Assembly (NCBI RefSeq): GCF_900580675.1
Contig: NZ_UTBG01000171.1
Location: 1 to 64,000 of the forward strand
Reading direction: 5' to 3'
DNA: 64,000 nucleotides
Origin: Pseudomonas viridiflava
Lineage (GTDB): Bacteria > Pseudomonadota > Gammaproteobacteria > Pseudomonadales > Pseudomonadaceae
The notes under the pieces are model-generated. The model was not told the DNA's origin, did no database searches, and saw nothing but the letters and a program-made list of their open reading frames with translations. This document shows positions 29,102 through 38,173 of this stretch, piece by piece (position 1 is the first letter of the stretch; every line of letters begins with the position of its first letter). A program made the position numbers and the translations under genes.

Positions 29102-30355
29102 ATGGATGACGATAAAAAGCAGTGTATATACTGTGATAGCGACGGTCCATTTACTGAAGAGCACGTGTTTCCTGCCGGCATGGGCGGCGACGATCGACGC
29201 TACCTCTTAATCGATACAGTATGTGGGCGATGCAACTATATTTTTTCTAAGTTCGAAACTTCTCTAATGCGGCGCTCGGTAATTGCCCTCGCTAGAATTT
29301 TCCTACAGCCACACGGTCGGAGAAGAGGAGAACCGCCGGAAATCGAAACATTGGAAACGCAAGTTATCGACAGTAATGGGCGACCGATTGAATCAGGACA
29401 TAACGGGTCAAGAATTGAAATTCTAGCTCAGCTTATATTCATCGATGATCGAATAGAAACGACAGCAACAGACAACAAAAGCCTACAAAATTTTCTTGAG
29501 TCACTTTCCAAACTATTCATAGATGAAAAGCTGCTAGTTATTCAACCCCTTACTAAAAACAAACCTAAGCGTTTTGAGGTAAGCATCTACAAACTATCAG
29601 CAAGAGACTACGAGCTTCAGACAAAAGAGGTAGTAGCCGTACCACCAAAAAAAGGAATTTGGATAAGCTACGGCGCGCATCTTAACAAGAAAAATGAACC
29701 GGCACCAACCCGTATCTTCCTTAGATCAAAAGGAGGAATTGTACTTAAAACTCACGACTCCAGCGCTGTCGGGAGAATTCTCGGGAGTGTAAAAAGAACA
29801 CTTCCATCAATCGTCAGCGGAAGCGAAAACACTACTGCTAGTGAAATTCAAAACCCGTTAGTCACCGTGACATCAGAGTCATGGTCAGGCGACTGCGATA
29901 GAGCGATAGCAAAAATTGGATTCAATCTTCTAGTTCACAACATTGGAAAAAAATCTGCCGCCGATTTAGCATTCAAAAAGATCAAATCGTTAATACTGGA
30001 TAACACCGCACAACTGCCGTTTTCACTATTACCTGACTCAACAGAAGGAAAATTAAAAAAAGATTTGTTCGCAAACATACCTAAAAATAATCACTGCCTA
30101 TTACTACTACCGCTAAACATTTCAAAATCAGAAGTTAGAATAGTGTTTGTGGCGGTGCTTTATGGGAGCATTGGCGTATGGGCTACGCTGGCAGAAAGCG
30201 CTCATCCAAACCTTTTGCAAAACCCGGTATACTTTCTAGTCAACTACTTAGACAATCAAATTACCACGCTTAGCATCATGGAATATACAACAAGATATCA
30301 CCCGATAAGAATGGAAGAAATGCGGCAAGCTTTCAATCACACAAAGTCGTTATAG
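29102..30355 (+). CDS. HNH-type zinc protein, possible nuclease (cargo gene)
   Basis: This 417-residue protein opens with a compact HNH/zinc module: Cys8 and Cys11, Glu20-His21 in TEEHVFPAGMGG, and Cys41, Cys44, Asn45 in VCGRCN. This matches the HNH_5-like arrangement in which the Cys pairs hold zinc and the EH and N residues belong to the metal finger of the nuclease. The remaining 370 residues are not recognised and may sense a ligand or bind DNA. The gene is clearly AT-rich against its surroundings and sits in the cargo slot, convergent with the KAP NTPase gene. Anti-phage function is plausible but unproven. Confidence 0.65.
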   Translation: MDDDKKQCIYCDSDGPFTEEHVFPAGMGGDDRRYLLIDTVCGRCNYIFSKFETSLMRRSVIALARIFLQPHGRRRGEPPEIETLETQVIDSNGRPIESGHNGSRIEILAQLIFIDDRIETTATDNKSLQNFLESLSKLFIDEKLLVIQPLTKNKPKRFEVSIYKLSARDYELQTKEVVAVPPKKGIWISYGAHLNKKNEPAPTRIFLRSKGGIVLKTHDSSAVGRILGSVKRTLPSIVSGSENTTASEIQNPLVTVTSESWSGDCDRAIAKIGFNLLVHNIGKKSAADLAFKKIKSLILDNTAQLPFSLLPDSTEGKLKKDLFANIPKNNHCLLLLPLNISKSEVRIVFVAVLYGSIGVWATLAESAHPNLLQNPVYFLVNYLDNQITTLSIMEYTTRYHPIRMEEMRQAFNHTKSL

Positions 30356-30366
30356 ACTCATAGCTT

Positions 30367-30555
30367 TTAATCATTTTGCCATATGATTTTGTAAATTTGC
30401 GCTTGCAAAAAAGTTGGCAATGCCTTGATAAACAGCTTGTGAGACAGGCCATATGCAAAACTGACCGCAGCCGTCGTGCTCTCTTGCATCCTATGATTTA
30501 GAACAACACAAGCCTCATGCGCGTCGTCAATGCACCTACCACGGCACGAGGTCAA
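30367..30555 (-). pseudogene. broken piece of a phage spike (gpV) gene
   Basis: A 62-codon frame contains TTAAVSFAYGLSHKLFIKALP, close to TTVVVSFAYGLPHKPFITQILP in the intact spike protein at 32199-33176. The similarity is visible in the DNA too (about 30420-30480). Upstream and downstream residues do not match. It is best read as a leftover from recombination within the spike gene when the cargo was acquired. Confidence 0.65.
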
Positions 30556-30628
30556 TTTTTGAGGAATAATTACTTTTCACGACCTTGAAGTACCAGCATC
30601 GCAACGCGGTAATTTTAAGCCTCGTGAG

Positions 30629-32065
30629 TTACTCAATACTGTGTGCAAGTTCCACGAGCTTAGGATACGCGCTCATGTGAGCGTACGAGGCAGCGAACAT
30701 ATTCAAGCCGACATTAACGTAGGCTAATGCATTACCGCTACTCCGACTTTGAGCGAGTCTGGCTGCTTGCATCCCACCTCGATAAAGCTCGAGATAGTTA
30801 AAGAAAACATCATGCACAGAAGTTGAACCAGCACCAAAATAAAGTTTTGCGCCTGGATATTTTGATTTCAGTTCACCATGCGCCGACACATGACTACCAT
30901 ATATAGCAGCAGTGTAAATTTCTGGTGCCTCATCCTTCAGAAAAACTAAATAGGCTGCCCAAAAAAACAGAAACCCGCTTCCTCTGGCATTAGCATGTAC
31001 GGCCGATATCTGCATCACTATTTTTTCAAGCTCTCGGAGCTTTGTATTAAATGTTTTAGCTAATGACAATAAAACTGCTTGATGCTCATCAAGTTTAAAT
31101 CCGCCCTCGAGTATAGCCTCTGCCTCTGGCTCAACTACATCCATACCGTTCATCATCGACTCATGTCGATCTAGCCGCCTCAAAATCACTCCCACTCTCT
31201 CCAGAGGTATACCGCCATTTAATTTAAAGCTTGCTTTAACCCACTCGTCCAAATCGCCACTCCGCAACGAGAACTCCGCATCAAAAAACCGCTTTAAATA
31301 CTTTTCAGATCCAAAGCCAGAACCATAAACCGCTTTAATAGAATGACTGAGCTGCGTAGTATCAGTCGCAATTACAAATCTGCAATTTTCAGCATCGAAC
31401 AAATGCTTAATTCTCTCTAACAACTCAATAGCATAAGTCGGCCGACACCGATCAAGCTCATCAATAAAAATATATACAGGTAATGACTTTCCATCCACTT
31501 CCAAGTTCTTAGACACTTCTAGAAGCAGCTCATTAAAAACAGACTTAAAATCAGCCACCACATTAAGCGTATCTTGATTGGACTCAATTAATTTTTCGAT
31601 AGCTTTCTCAGCCGCATCAGCTAGTGCGTCACCTTCCATTGCGTCTGATATTAACGCGATATCTACCCCAGTAAACTTCTTAACGATCCCCTTGGCCAGT
31701 GCTGGTGTAGCCGCAACTAGTGTCTTTGAAGCAGTACTAGTGAATCTGCCAATCAGTGTTTTAGCTTTTTTTGTTTTACCAACGGATTGTGAAAGCTGCT
31801 CACGTATGGCGGCGACCAATGATACAAAAGCATCACCTGAGAAGTCTGTCTCCCATGCGTTAAAATATACACAAGCTCTGACTGACCTTTGTTCTTCAAG
31901 CCAGTTTTTCAGAAAAAATGTCTTACCAGTCCCCCATGCAGCATTAATATTCAAAACCTTTATATTATTGTTTGCATCTAAATACTGGGTCAGGAATTTA
32001 GCTACGCCTTTACGACTCATTCTATCTAGAGCCCAAGGCTGATTTGCATTAGTCAAAGGACGCAC
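30629..32065 (-). CDS. KAP family P-loop NTPase (cargo gene)
   Basis: The 478-residue protein has a KAP-type NTPase core: Walker A AAWGTGKT (42-49), FNAWETD, Walker B YIFIDELDRCRPTYAIELLERIKH (from about 198) and VIATDTTQLSHSI. Between Walker A and B lies a long insert (about 100-190) with a semi-hydrophobic part (KTLVAATPALAKGIV) where KAP proteins often have membrane helices. KAP proteins include PifA, the F-plasmid phage-exclusion protein (established). It is AT-rich, follows the spike gene by 134 bases on the same strand, and probably acts as a lysogen-expressed cargo gene. The start is GTG 32065; no better start fits the N-terminal DRMSRKGVAKFL motif. Confidence 0.75.
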   Translation of the reverse strand: MRPLTNANQPWALDRMSRKGVAKFLTQYLDANNNIKVLNINAAWGTGKTFFLKNWLEEQRSVRACVYFNAWETDFSGDAFVSLVAAIREQLSQSVGKTKKAKTLIGRFTSTASKTLVAATPALAKGIVKKFTGVDIALISDAMEGDALADAAEKAIEKLIESNQDTLNVVADFKSVFNELLLEVSKNLEVDGKSLPVYIFIDELDRCRPTYAIELLERIKHLFDAENCRFVIATDTTQLSHSIKAVYGSGFGSEKYLKRFFDAEFSLRSGDLDEWVKASFKLNGGIPLERVGVILRRLDRHESMMNGMDVVEPEAEAILEGGFKLDEHQAVLLSLAKTFNTKLRELEKIVMQISAVHANARGSGFLFFWAAYLVFLKDEAPEIYTAAIYGSHVSAHGELKSKYPGAKLYFGAGSTSVHDVFFNYLELYRGGMQAARLAQSRSSGNALAYVNVGLNMFAASYAHMSAYPKLVELAHSIE

Positions 32066-32198
32066 TCCATGCTTTTCTTAAATTTAAATTGAGACCTGCA
32101 ACCGCATCTAAAACTTCATAATGCAGCATTTACCGGCCACAGATGGTGCATTACCAGCCGGTCAGTTGTCCACAAGCAAATTACTGCGTAACGGAACT

Positions 32199-33176
32199 TT
32201 AGAGCGTGACTGCTTTTACTTGATCAAGTAGCAGCGAGGCCTTCAGGGCATCGAATGTAAAAGCGGCTTCATCCGCCGCGCTTGGCTTAGATCCAGTAAT
32301 ATGAGTATGAACAGCTAGCTGCATGTTCATTTTCTGCACTAGATCAATTAGGTCACCTAGTACCTGCAACACATTCACTGTATTGGAGCCTATCCAGGTT
32401 TTAGGCGCGACCAACTGCTGACTGATCGCCGCCACGCTCTCGCGCATCCCCTGAATCCGCTCCTCCATATCGCCGCCCACCGTGGCGTTATGCTTCTGCC
32501 CCACCACTAGGTTCAAGTCCCGACCGGTCGCCTGATGTAGATCGTCCACCGCAGCCAAGCTCGCAGATCCACCCGACAGCAGCTTGAGTGCCCCCAGCGC
32601 CTCGATCTTCTTGATCCCGCCCACTGACTCGGTTGAATGGTCATCCACTGTCCTGGTGTGGCTCTGGAAGCTCTCAGTATTCTGCATCGCCTCCACTTCC
32701 CGCTCGATCGCCTTGTCCTGGATTTTGCCGTCCGTTTGGCGCAGCCAGTTGCCGTCGGCGTCGACGCGCTGCTGGCATGCCTCACTGTGCTGCCACACCT
32801 GATCCCCCTTCGGCACCCGGGGCAGGCTCAGGCCGTGCGGTAGGATCTGCGTGATAAAAGGCTTGTGCGGCAGGCCGTAGGCAAAGCTGACCACCACGGT
32901 GGTGCCCTCCTCCGGGAAGCCGAACATGCCAGCCTCTTGGCCGCCCATCGGCGCCGGCAACGGCAGGCTGGTCAGAATCGGCAACGCTGGATCTGGCTCA
33001 CCGTCTGGCAGCAGCACTTCCACGTCGACGCCGAAGCGCGGGCGGAAGTCGTCGCACAGGCCAGGTGCGGCCGGTGCATCGGGTACGGCCACCACGCGAC
33101 CAAAGCGTGGCAGGTGATAGCCACCGGTGAGTTCGGGAAATTGTCGCTCTACGCTGCGACGGATTGCGTCGTCCAT
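32199..33176 (-). CDS. baseplate spike protein, gpV-like
   Basis: This 325-residue protein resembles phage baseplate assembly protein V: an N-terminal OB-fold-like region (FGRVVAVPDAPAAPGLCDDF, then GTTVVVSFAYGLPHKPFI, about 25-115), a linker, and a C-terminal part with repeated V/G pattern (NLVVGQKHNATVGGDM) and an HTH-type HxH motif (VHTHITG, about 285). The spike forms the membrane-piercing tip under the tail tube. It is the last gene of the leftward tail operon and overlaps the hub gene by 28 bases. Confidence 0.8.
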   Translation of the reverse strand: MDDAIRRSVERQFPELTGGYHLPRFGRVVAVPDAPAAPGLCDDFRPRFGVDVEVLLPDGEPDPALPILTSLPLPAPMGGQEAGMFGFPEEGTTVVVSFAYGLPHKPFITQILPHGLSLPRVPKGDQVWQHSEACQQRVDADGNWLRQTDGKIQDKAIEREVEAMQNTESFQSHTRTVDDHSTESVGGIKKIEALGALKLLSGGSASLAAVDDLHQATGRDLNLVVGQKHNATVGGDMEERIQGMRESVAAISQQLVAPKTWIGSNTVNVLQVLGDLIDLVQKMNMQLAVHTHITGSKPSAADEAAFTFDALKASLLLDQVKAVTL

Positions 33177-33853
33177 TTGATCGCCATTTGATTGCCGGCG
33201 AGGGTCACGCTGGTGATCCTCTCGCCCTGGTTGATGGTTGCACCTGGGCGCAGCCCTGGAAGGGCCGCGATCATTGCGCTCTGGTTGCCCTGGTAGCCGT
33301 CGAACAGTTCAACCGGCAACTGCAGTGGAGACCGGACGCCAAAGAAGCTGTCTGCCCAACTGCCCACAAACACTTCGCCGTCACCCTGCTGTTGCCAGAT
33401 GAAGTCGGGAATGCTGAACACGCTGGCCAGGCTGTCCATGGCCAGATAGCCGGCAGCCAGGCTGTAGAAGTACGGTGCCTTGACCTTGGCGTATGCCCTG
33501 TCCGGCACCCGGAAACGCAAGCCGGTCTTGTCGCTGACCTCGGCCAGCACGTCTTGCAGATCGACGTGGCGCAGGTTCAGCGGCTGGGGCTGGGATAGGA
33601 TCGCCGCCAGTTCACGGCAGACCAGGATCTGCTGCACGCTGTTGATCGCCGTGGAGCGCTCGACAAAGCCAATGAAGTGACGCTGCAGCGCGCCGTCGTT
33701 GTAGCCGACGTCGAGCGTCACCAGGCCTTTGACGGGTGCGCCTGCCTGGATGGTGAAGGTCGCCCGGCCGGGACTTTTGATATCCAGCCGCACTTCGCCC
33801 TTGATCATCGGATACGGCGTGCCGCTGATGGTGAGTACCTGGTGCAGTTTCAT
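33149..33853 (-). CDS. tail hub protein (gpD-like)
   Basis: The 234-residue product has a hub-like N-terminus (IKGEVRLDIKSPGRATFTI, LVTLDVGYND) and the stretch LQDVLAEVSDKTGLRFRVP, typical of gpD/gp44-type hub proteins where it sits between two barrel domains. The hub connects the tube to the spike, and the spike gene follows directly with overlap. It is shorter than P2 gpD. The call rests on position and pattern. Confidence 0.6.
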   Translation of the reverse strand: MKLHQVLTISGTPYPMIKGEVRLDIKSPGRATFTIQAGAPVKGLVTLDVGYNDGALQRHFIGFVERSTAINSVQQILVCRELAAILSQPQPLNLRHVDLQDVLAEVSDKTGLRFRVPDRAYAKVKAPYFYSLAAGYLAMDSLASVFSIPDFIWQQQGDGEVFVGSWADSFFGVRSPLQLPVELFDGYQGNQSAMIAALPGLRPGATINQGERITSVTLAGNQMAIKWTTQSVAA

Positions 33854-34389
33854 GGTGTCGGAGCCAGCCAGTTATCCACCTTTTTCAAGGTGCGTTCGAA
33901 GCCGCTCAGTTCGTCCGGGCTGCCGGATCCGTCACCACCGCCGGCGCCGACGGCCGACCCCGGACCGGATTGCGACGTGACGCTGTTGCCGGCGCGGCGA
34001 CTCTCCACCCGCTCAGGGTTGGACAGTTTCTCTGACAGGGTGAACTGCACCAGCCATTGATTAAGGGTGTCGTCTTCCCGGGCGCTCACGCCGTCGGAGA
34101 ACTGCACTTCGCGGATACCGAACGCGGCGGCGGTGTCGTTAACGATGCGGTACATGTGGAGCTGACCACCGCCGGCCGTGGCTTCCGCCAGGCGCATGAG
34201 GCTGCGCAGTTGCGGCGCGTCAACGAACGGAATAGCAAGGCTCACGGTCAGGGTTTTGGGCTTGAACCCCTTGTGCGCGGTTTGGCTGTTGCTGGTCTGC
34301 CCCGACAGGTCGTCGCTTTCGATACGCAGATTGGCTGTGATTTTCAGGCGCTTGCCCAGGACCTGCTGGCCATCAAGTAGAAGCGTCAT
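33850..34389 (-). CDS. tail/baseplate protein, unrecognised
   Basis: This 179-residue protein begins MTLLLDGQQVLGKRLKITAN and has a stretch LSLAIPFVDAPQLRSLMRLAEA; the C-terminal third is Gly/Ser-rich (SQSGPGSAVGAGGGDGSGSP) and ends FERTLKKVDNWLAP. The start ATG 34389 overlaps the previous stop. It lies between the fibre genes and hub, so a minor baseplate role is likely. I do not know its family. Confidence 0.55.
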   Translation of the reverse strand: MTLLLDGQQVLGKRLKITANLRIESDDLSGQTSNSQTAHKGFKPKTLTVSLAIPFVDAPQLRSLMRLAEATAGGGQLHMYRIVNDTAAAFGIREVQFSDGVSAREDDTLNQWLVQFTLSEKLSNPERVESRRAGNSVTSQSGPGSAVGAGGGDGSGSPDELSGFERTLKKVDNWLAPTP

Positions 34390-35288
34390 AGGCCCAGCAG
34401 CTCCCGAACAAAGCTCAAACCATCCCGCGAGCCCACCAGCAGCACGCCGGCGCACAACACCCATTCGTGACCAGGTGCATCGCCCTGCAGCAACGCACGG
34501 CGTAATTCGTTGTTGTCGCCTGGCCCCAAGATCCGCGCGCGCATGCTGTGGTCGGCGTTGCCGTCGGCCAGCAGGGCTTTCAAATCATTCAGCTGTTTGT
34601 CGCGGTCTTGCTGCTGGGCTGCTTTACGACCGGCCAATGCGGCCAGGTCGCCCATGGGCGAGCTATCGGCCGCATAGCTCTCCAGGACGGCGATCTGCCC
34701 GGCCATGGACTGCTTGGCAGCTTTGACCACCGTGCAGCGCTCCAGGGGCAGCGCAGACCAACGCGGCAAGGGCCCTCCGCTGGGGATCTCCCACTTGTCA
34801 GCCTCCAGCCGCGACAGGTTCCGCGCTCGACGTTCGGCGCGCACCAGGTCAGGGATCGGCAGCAGCGCATTGAAACGCGCCAGGGTGTCGGCGAACTGGT
34901 CCAGGCGCGTGCCCAAGAACATCAGCGACAACGCGTACTGAGGGCCAGCCGGTCGGCCGTTATCGCTAACATCGACCAGTTTGGCGGCCAGCTGCTGCAG
35001 CAAGTTCGGTGCTGACAGAAAACGCTGATGGCCACGGCCCTGTCCTACTCCGCTTTGAAATGGCGTCACCGCCAGGCACGCCGGGGCCTCGCCCATCTGC
35101 CCCGCCAGTGCCGCACGGCCGGCCTCGATCGCGCCTTTCGCGGCACCACCCACCGGCCCCGGGTTAGTGCTGGTCATGCCATCCAGTCCCGCCAGGCGTT
35201 GGCTGGTGCTGGTCAGCTCACTACCAGCCAGTTCCTGGGCCGCTGCCAGGTCGCCCATCCATTGGGTGGACTGCTCAGGCCAGCGCAT
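34386..35288 (-). CDS. phage tail-region protein, unrecognised (300 aa)
   Basis: A 300-residue protein from ATG 35288 (MRWPEQSTQWMGDLAAAQ). It is Ala-rich and helical in the first half (about 10-60), with segments MFLGTRLDQFADTLARFNALLP and KAAQQQDRDKQLNDLKALLADG that look coiled. The frame is open 12 codons upstream. The gene is coupled to both neighbours. Its place between fibre-assembly and baseplate genes suggests a structural or assembly role. Confidence 0.5.
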   Translation of the reverse strand: MRWPEQSTQWMGDLAAAQELAGSELTSTSQRLAGLDGMTSTNPGPVGGAAKGAIEAGRAALAGQMGEAPACLAVTPFQSGVGQGRGHQRFLSAPNLLQQLAAKLVDVSDNGRPAGPQYALSLMFLGTRLDQFADTLARFNALLPIPDLVRAERRARNLSRLEADKWEIPSGGPLPRWSALPLERCTVVKAAKQSMAGQIAVLESYAADSSPMGDLAALAGRKAAQQQDRDKQLNDLKALLADGNADHSMRARILGPGDNNELRRALLQGDAPGHEWVLCAGVLLVGSRDGLSFVRELLGL

Positions 35289-35305
35289 AGTCACCGGTGC
35301 CCAGG

Positions 35306-36013
35306 TCACGTGCGTGCATCCCAAGCCACGGCCTGCAGCGCGGCCAGATCCTCGGCAGCCAATGCCTGATCCAAAGCTTGTTTGAGCGCGTTGGCCTTCT
35401 GCAGCTGCACTTGCCTGAACGCTGTGAGGTCGTCACCCACCTGGCGGATCTGCTCCACGGTGTGGGGTCGGTAGTCTTTAGCGCCGGCATCGTCGCGGCA
35501 TGCGTAGAGGGCGTCCCGGCCGGCAAGGATCACGCCGATAAGGTTTAGTTGATCATCGGTCTGGCTGCCGTAGCGGTGCATTGCGCCCAGGGCGTTCGAT
35601 CCAAAGCCGCCGATCAGGGCTTTTTCGCACTGGCCGTTGATCCGTTCAGTTTGCTCCTGGTGTACCCGGGCCAGCGTGGCGGGGATGTCGTCCACCCATT
35701 CGCCCTGGCGCCACACTTGACCAGGTGCGGGCACGCTCAGGGTGTAGCCACTCGGCAGGTCACCGCTACGCTCGATCACCAGGGCCTCGCCGGTGCGGGT
35801 GTTGTACACCGTCAGCCCTTGGTAGGAACTGATCAGCTCCCACCGTTTGCCAGTCCAGCGCGGCACCTGGTGCTTGCCAGCGATCGGGGGCACATCCTCC
35901 ACACACCCGCCGGGAATCAGCCATTCGCCTTCCTGCAATGGGCAAGGATCTGCCAGCGCAGTGCCGATCAGAATGCCGATGCGGTCAGTTTGATAGACAG
36001 TCTTGGTTGTCAT
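35306..36013 (-). CDS. tail fibre assembly-type protein with DUF4376 domain
   Basis: The 235-residue product has an N-terminal region of variable type and a C-terminal DUF4376-like part (QTERINGQCEKALIGGFGSN, then QLNLIGVILAGRDALYACRD and ending WDART). These proteins lie directly after tail fibre genes in many Pseudomonas prophages and are thought to serve as fibre chaperones or tips. The gene starts seven bases after the fibre stop. Confidence 0.75.
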   Translation of the reverse strand: MTTKTVYQTDRIGILIGTALADPCPLQEGEWLIPGGCVEDVPPIAGKHQVPRWTGKRWELISSYQGLTVYNTRTGEALVIERSGDLPSGYTLSVPAPGQVWRQGEWVDDIPATLARVHQEQTERINGQCEKALIGGFGSNALGAMHRYGSQTDDQLNLIGVILAGRDALYACRDDAGAKDYRPHTVEQIRQVGDDLTAFRQVQLQKANALKQALDQALAAEDLAALQAVAWDART

Positions 36014-36020
36014 GAAAACC

Positions 36021-37640
36021 TCAATACTTGATGCAATACAGGGCCGCGACGTTGCGCGGTCGAGCTTCGTTGCCGCCGTCCTGGCTCAGCGTGACGGTGT
36101 GGCTGTGGGTGCCAGACTCCGCTGCGGTTGCCGTGATGGTGTGGGTGTGTTCGCCGCTACTGTCCACGGCGACCTTTGCCGTGCCCTCGGAGCCCGTCCG
36201 ACCAGGTGGCATATCGAGCACCCGGTGGTCGGCACTGGAACCCTGACGGTTGATGTTGAAAGTGTGGCTGTGTGCGCCGGCGGCAGATGCCGTACCGGTG
36301 ATCGTGTGCGCGTGGTCGCCGTCTTCGCTGGTAGTCGCGGTGTGGCTATGCAGCAGGTTCTGGCTGGCCTGGCCACTGCCAAGACCACGGCCCGGGTCAA
36401 CGCCCCGGCTTTCATCCAGGCCACGGATAAATTCGCCGCGCATATCGGGCAAGTTGAACGTGTCCACCCCGTCGCCCTCTCCAAACGTCGTGCCGATCGC
36501 GGTGAATAGATCGGCAAAGGTGGTACGGCTGACAGCGGCGCCGTTGGCCTTGAGCCAGCCATAAGGGGCAGTGCTGCGGGCAAAGGCTGCAATCATCCCG
36601 GCCAGTGGGTTCACGACTTGAACCATGGCCGCGTTCACGGCCGCCGTGGTGGCCAGGATCTCGCTGTCGTTGACGGTCGGGTCGTCGCTCTTGGCGTTGG
36701 GCAACTCGCCCAGGCCCACGTCGTCCTTTGTCGTTGCTCGGGCTCGCAGGTGTTCATAGTCGCCGGCGCGAAAGGCGAACATGCCCACCAGTGGCCCGGT
36801 GACGGGCTCAACCGAGCGGGCATCCGTAATGCTTGTGCTACTGGTCAGCGTGGCGATTTTTTCGCGGTAGTGGCGCACACCCAGGCTATCCACGTAGTCA
36901 GCTTCATCAGCTCCCCACACGACGGACCAGGACGCCACCACGTCATTCAACTCACGCTGCAGGCACACGTCCAGCCAGGCCGTGGCGGGGAATGCCGGTG
37001 GCACGACCGCGAACGGTTCGGCGCGCGCCAAGCGGATGCCCTCGATGTAAGCGGTGCCCGGCTTGAGCTGATAGCCCCCGTCGACTTTCTCCAGCTGCAG
37101 GCTGCTGCCAAAGAAACACGCCCGACCGAACACATCCCGATTGCTCAAGCGCTCGCGCTCGTCGATCCCGGCCAGGCGCAGGGTGAAGTCGTGCTGCCAG
37201 GTACTGGCGTCTATGGTGATACCGGTCAGCGCCTGGGCGCCGTCAAACACCACCAGGAAATTGCGGGTCAGGTTGTTGCCGACCTGGACGGGCGGAATGT
37301 TGCGGCGCTTTTGCTGTAACGCGACCGTGGCCACCGCAAACAGCACGCCTTCCTCGGTTTCCAGGCCGATCCAGTTGAAGTCCCAATCACCAATATCGGA
37401 ACCAATCTGCGCGCTGTAAACCACCTGGCTGGGGTTTACATACCCGCCCTCGTCGGCGCCGATCGGGTGAACGTAGACGATCTGGCCCGTAGCCGGTTTG
37501 GCCGCTGCACGGTCGACCGGCTTGGTAGGGTCAAGCCCTGGAACATTGGCGAAGACAAAGCGCGACACCACCAGGCTTTGCTGGGCGGCTTGTTTGCGTG
37601 CGATCAGGTCTTCACCTGCAAGGGTAATACTGGCGCCCAT
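36021..37640 (-). CDS. tail fibre protein with collar domain
   Basis: This 539-residue receptor-binding fibre has an N-terminal tail-attachment domain of the DUF3751 type (ITLAGEDLIARKQAAQQ, residues 4-20, and on to about 160), a middle shaft, a phage tail collar domain (YGWLKANGAAVSRTTFADLF, then FNLPDMRGEFIRGLDESRG, about 355-420) and a His-rich end with repeated HSHT, HAHT and HTHT motifs that may bind iron and trimerise the tip. The C-terminal sequence should decide host range. Confidence 0.85.
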   Translation of the reverse strand: MGASITLAGEDLIARKQAAQQSLVVSRFVFANVPGLDPTKPVDRAAAKPATGQIVYVHPIGADEGGYVNPSQVVYSAQIGSDIGDWDFNWIGLETEEGVLFAVATVALQQKRRNIPPVQVGNNLTRNFLVVFDGAQALTGITIDASTWQHDFTLRLAGIDERERLSNRDVFGRACFFGSSLQLEKVDGGYQLKPGTAYIEGIRLARAEPFAVVPPAFPATAWLDVCLQRELNDVVASWSVVWGADEADYVDSLGVRHYREKIATLTSSTSITDARSVEPVTGPLVGMFAFRAGDYEHLRARATTKDDVGLGELPNAKSDDPTVNDSEILATTAAVNAAMVQVVNPLAGMIAAFARSTAPYGWLKANGAAVSRTTFADLFTAIGTTFGEGDGVDTFNLPDMRGEFIRGLDESRGVDPGRGLGSGQASQNLLHSHTATTSEDGDHAHTITGTASAAGAHSHTFNINRQGSSADHRVLDMPPGRTGSEGTAKVAVDSSGEHTHTITATAAESGTHSHTVTLSQDGGNEARPRNVAALYCIKY

Positions 37641-37648
37641 TGGGACTC

Positions 37649-38173
37649 CTACAGGCTGGCGATCAGCGTTTGCTGGTCATCGTTGAAATGGATGGTGGCG
37701 AGAGCCATTGGCACAGCAGTGATGATCAGAAAGTCATACCGGCGACAGGTGCGCCCGTATTGCTGGATCAGCACGCGTACCAGCTCCGGGTTATCGGCGA
37801 GCTGGGAATTGGTGACGCGCAGTAAAATGACGTCCCAATCCCGCCCAGGCTGGCGTTCTTCGATCTGCACAAAGCCCACGCCGAGGCGCATAAAAATGCG
37901 CTGCAGGCCTGCCGTGCTGCCGGCGTCGACGGCGTTAATGAAGGCGTACTTGACCCGCAGGCGATACAAACCCTCGGGCTCGCCTTTGAAGCGGGTGATA
38001 TCGCGCTGCCAGGCCAACAGGTCCAGCACGGTGAGGTGGCAGGTATCGGCATCCATCTGCAGCAGTGGCCAGCGCAGCCAGCCTTCCACCTTCGTCCACC
38101 AGGACTGGGCAGCTGCCTTGAGCTTGGCCAGCTCGGTGCCGTCCAGCCAGAACGGCAGTTCAAGCTTAATCAT
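37649..38173 (-). CDS. baseplate protein, gpI-like
   Basis: This 174-residue protein resembles phage tail protein I (LDLLAWQRDITRFKGEPEGLYRLRVKYAF is the typical region, about 50-78). It lies between gpJ-like and fibre genes, as gpI does in P2. It forms part of the baseplate wedge. Its start overlaps the gpJ-like stop by eight bases. Confidence 0.72.
   Translation of the reverse strand: MIKLELPFWLDGTELAKLKAAAQSWWTKVEGWLRWPLLQMDADTCHLTVLDLLAWQRDITRFKGEPEGLYRLRVKYAFINAVDAGSTAGLQRIFMRLGVGFVQIEERQPGRDWDVILLRVTNSQLADNPELVRVLIQQYGRTCRRYDFLIITAVPMALATIHFNDDQQTLIASL

Noticed and set aside
29102..32065. HNH gene and KAP gene as a two-gene defence operon
   Set aside because: They are convergent, separated by a spike-gene remnant, so they cannot be one transcription unit. 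Treated as separate cargo genes.
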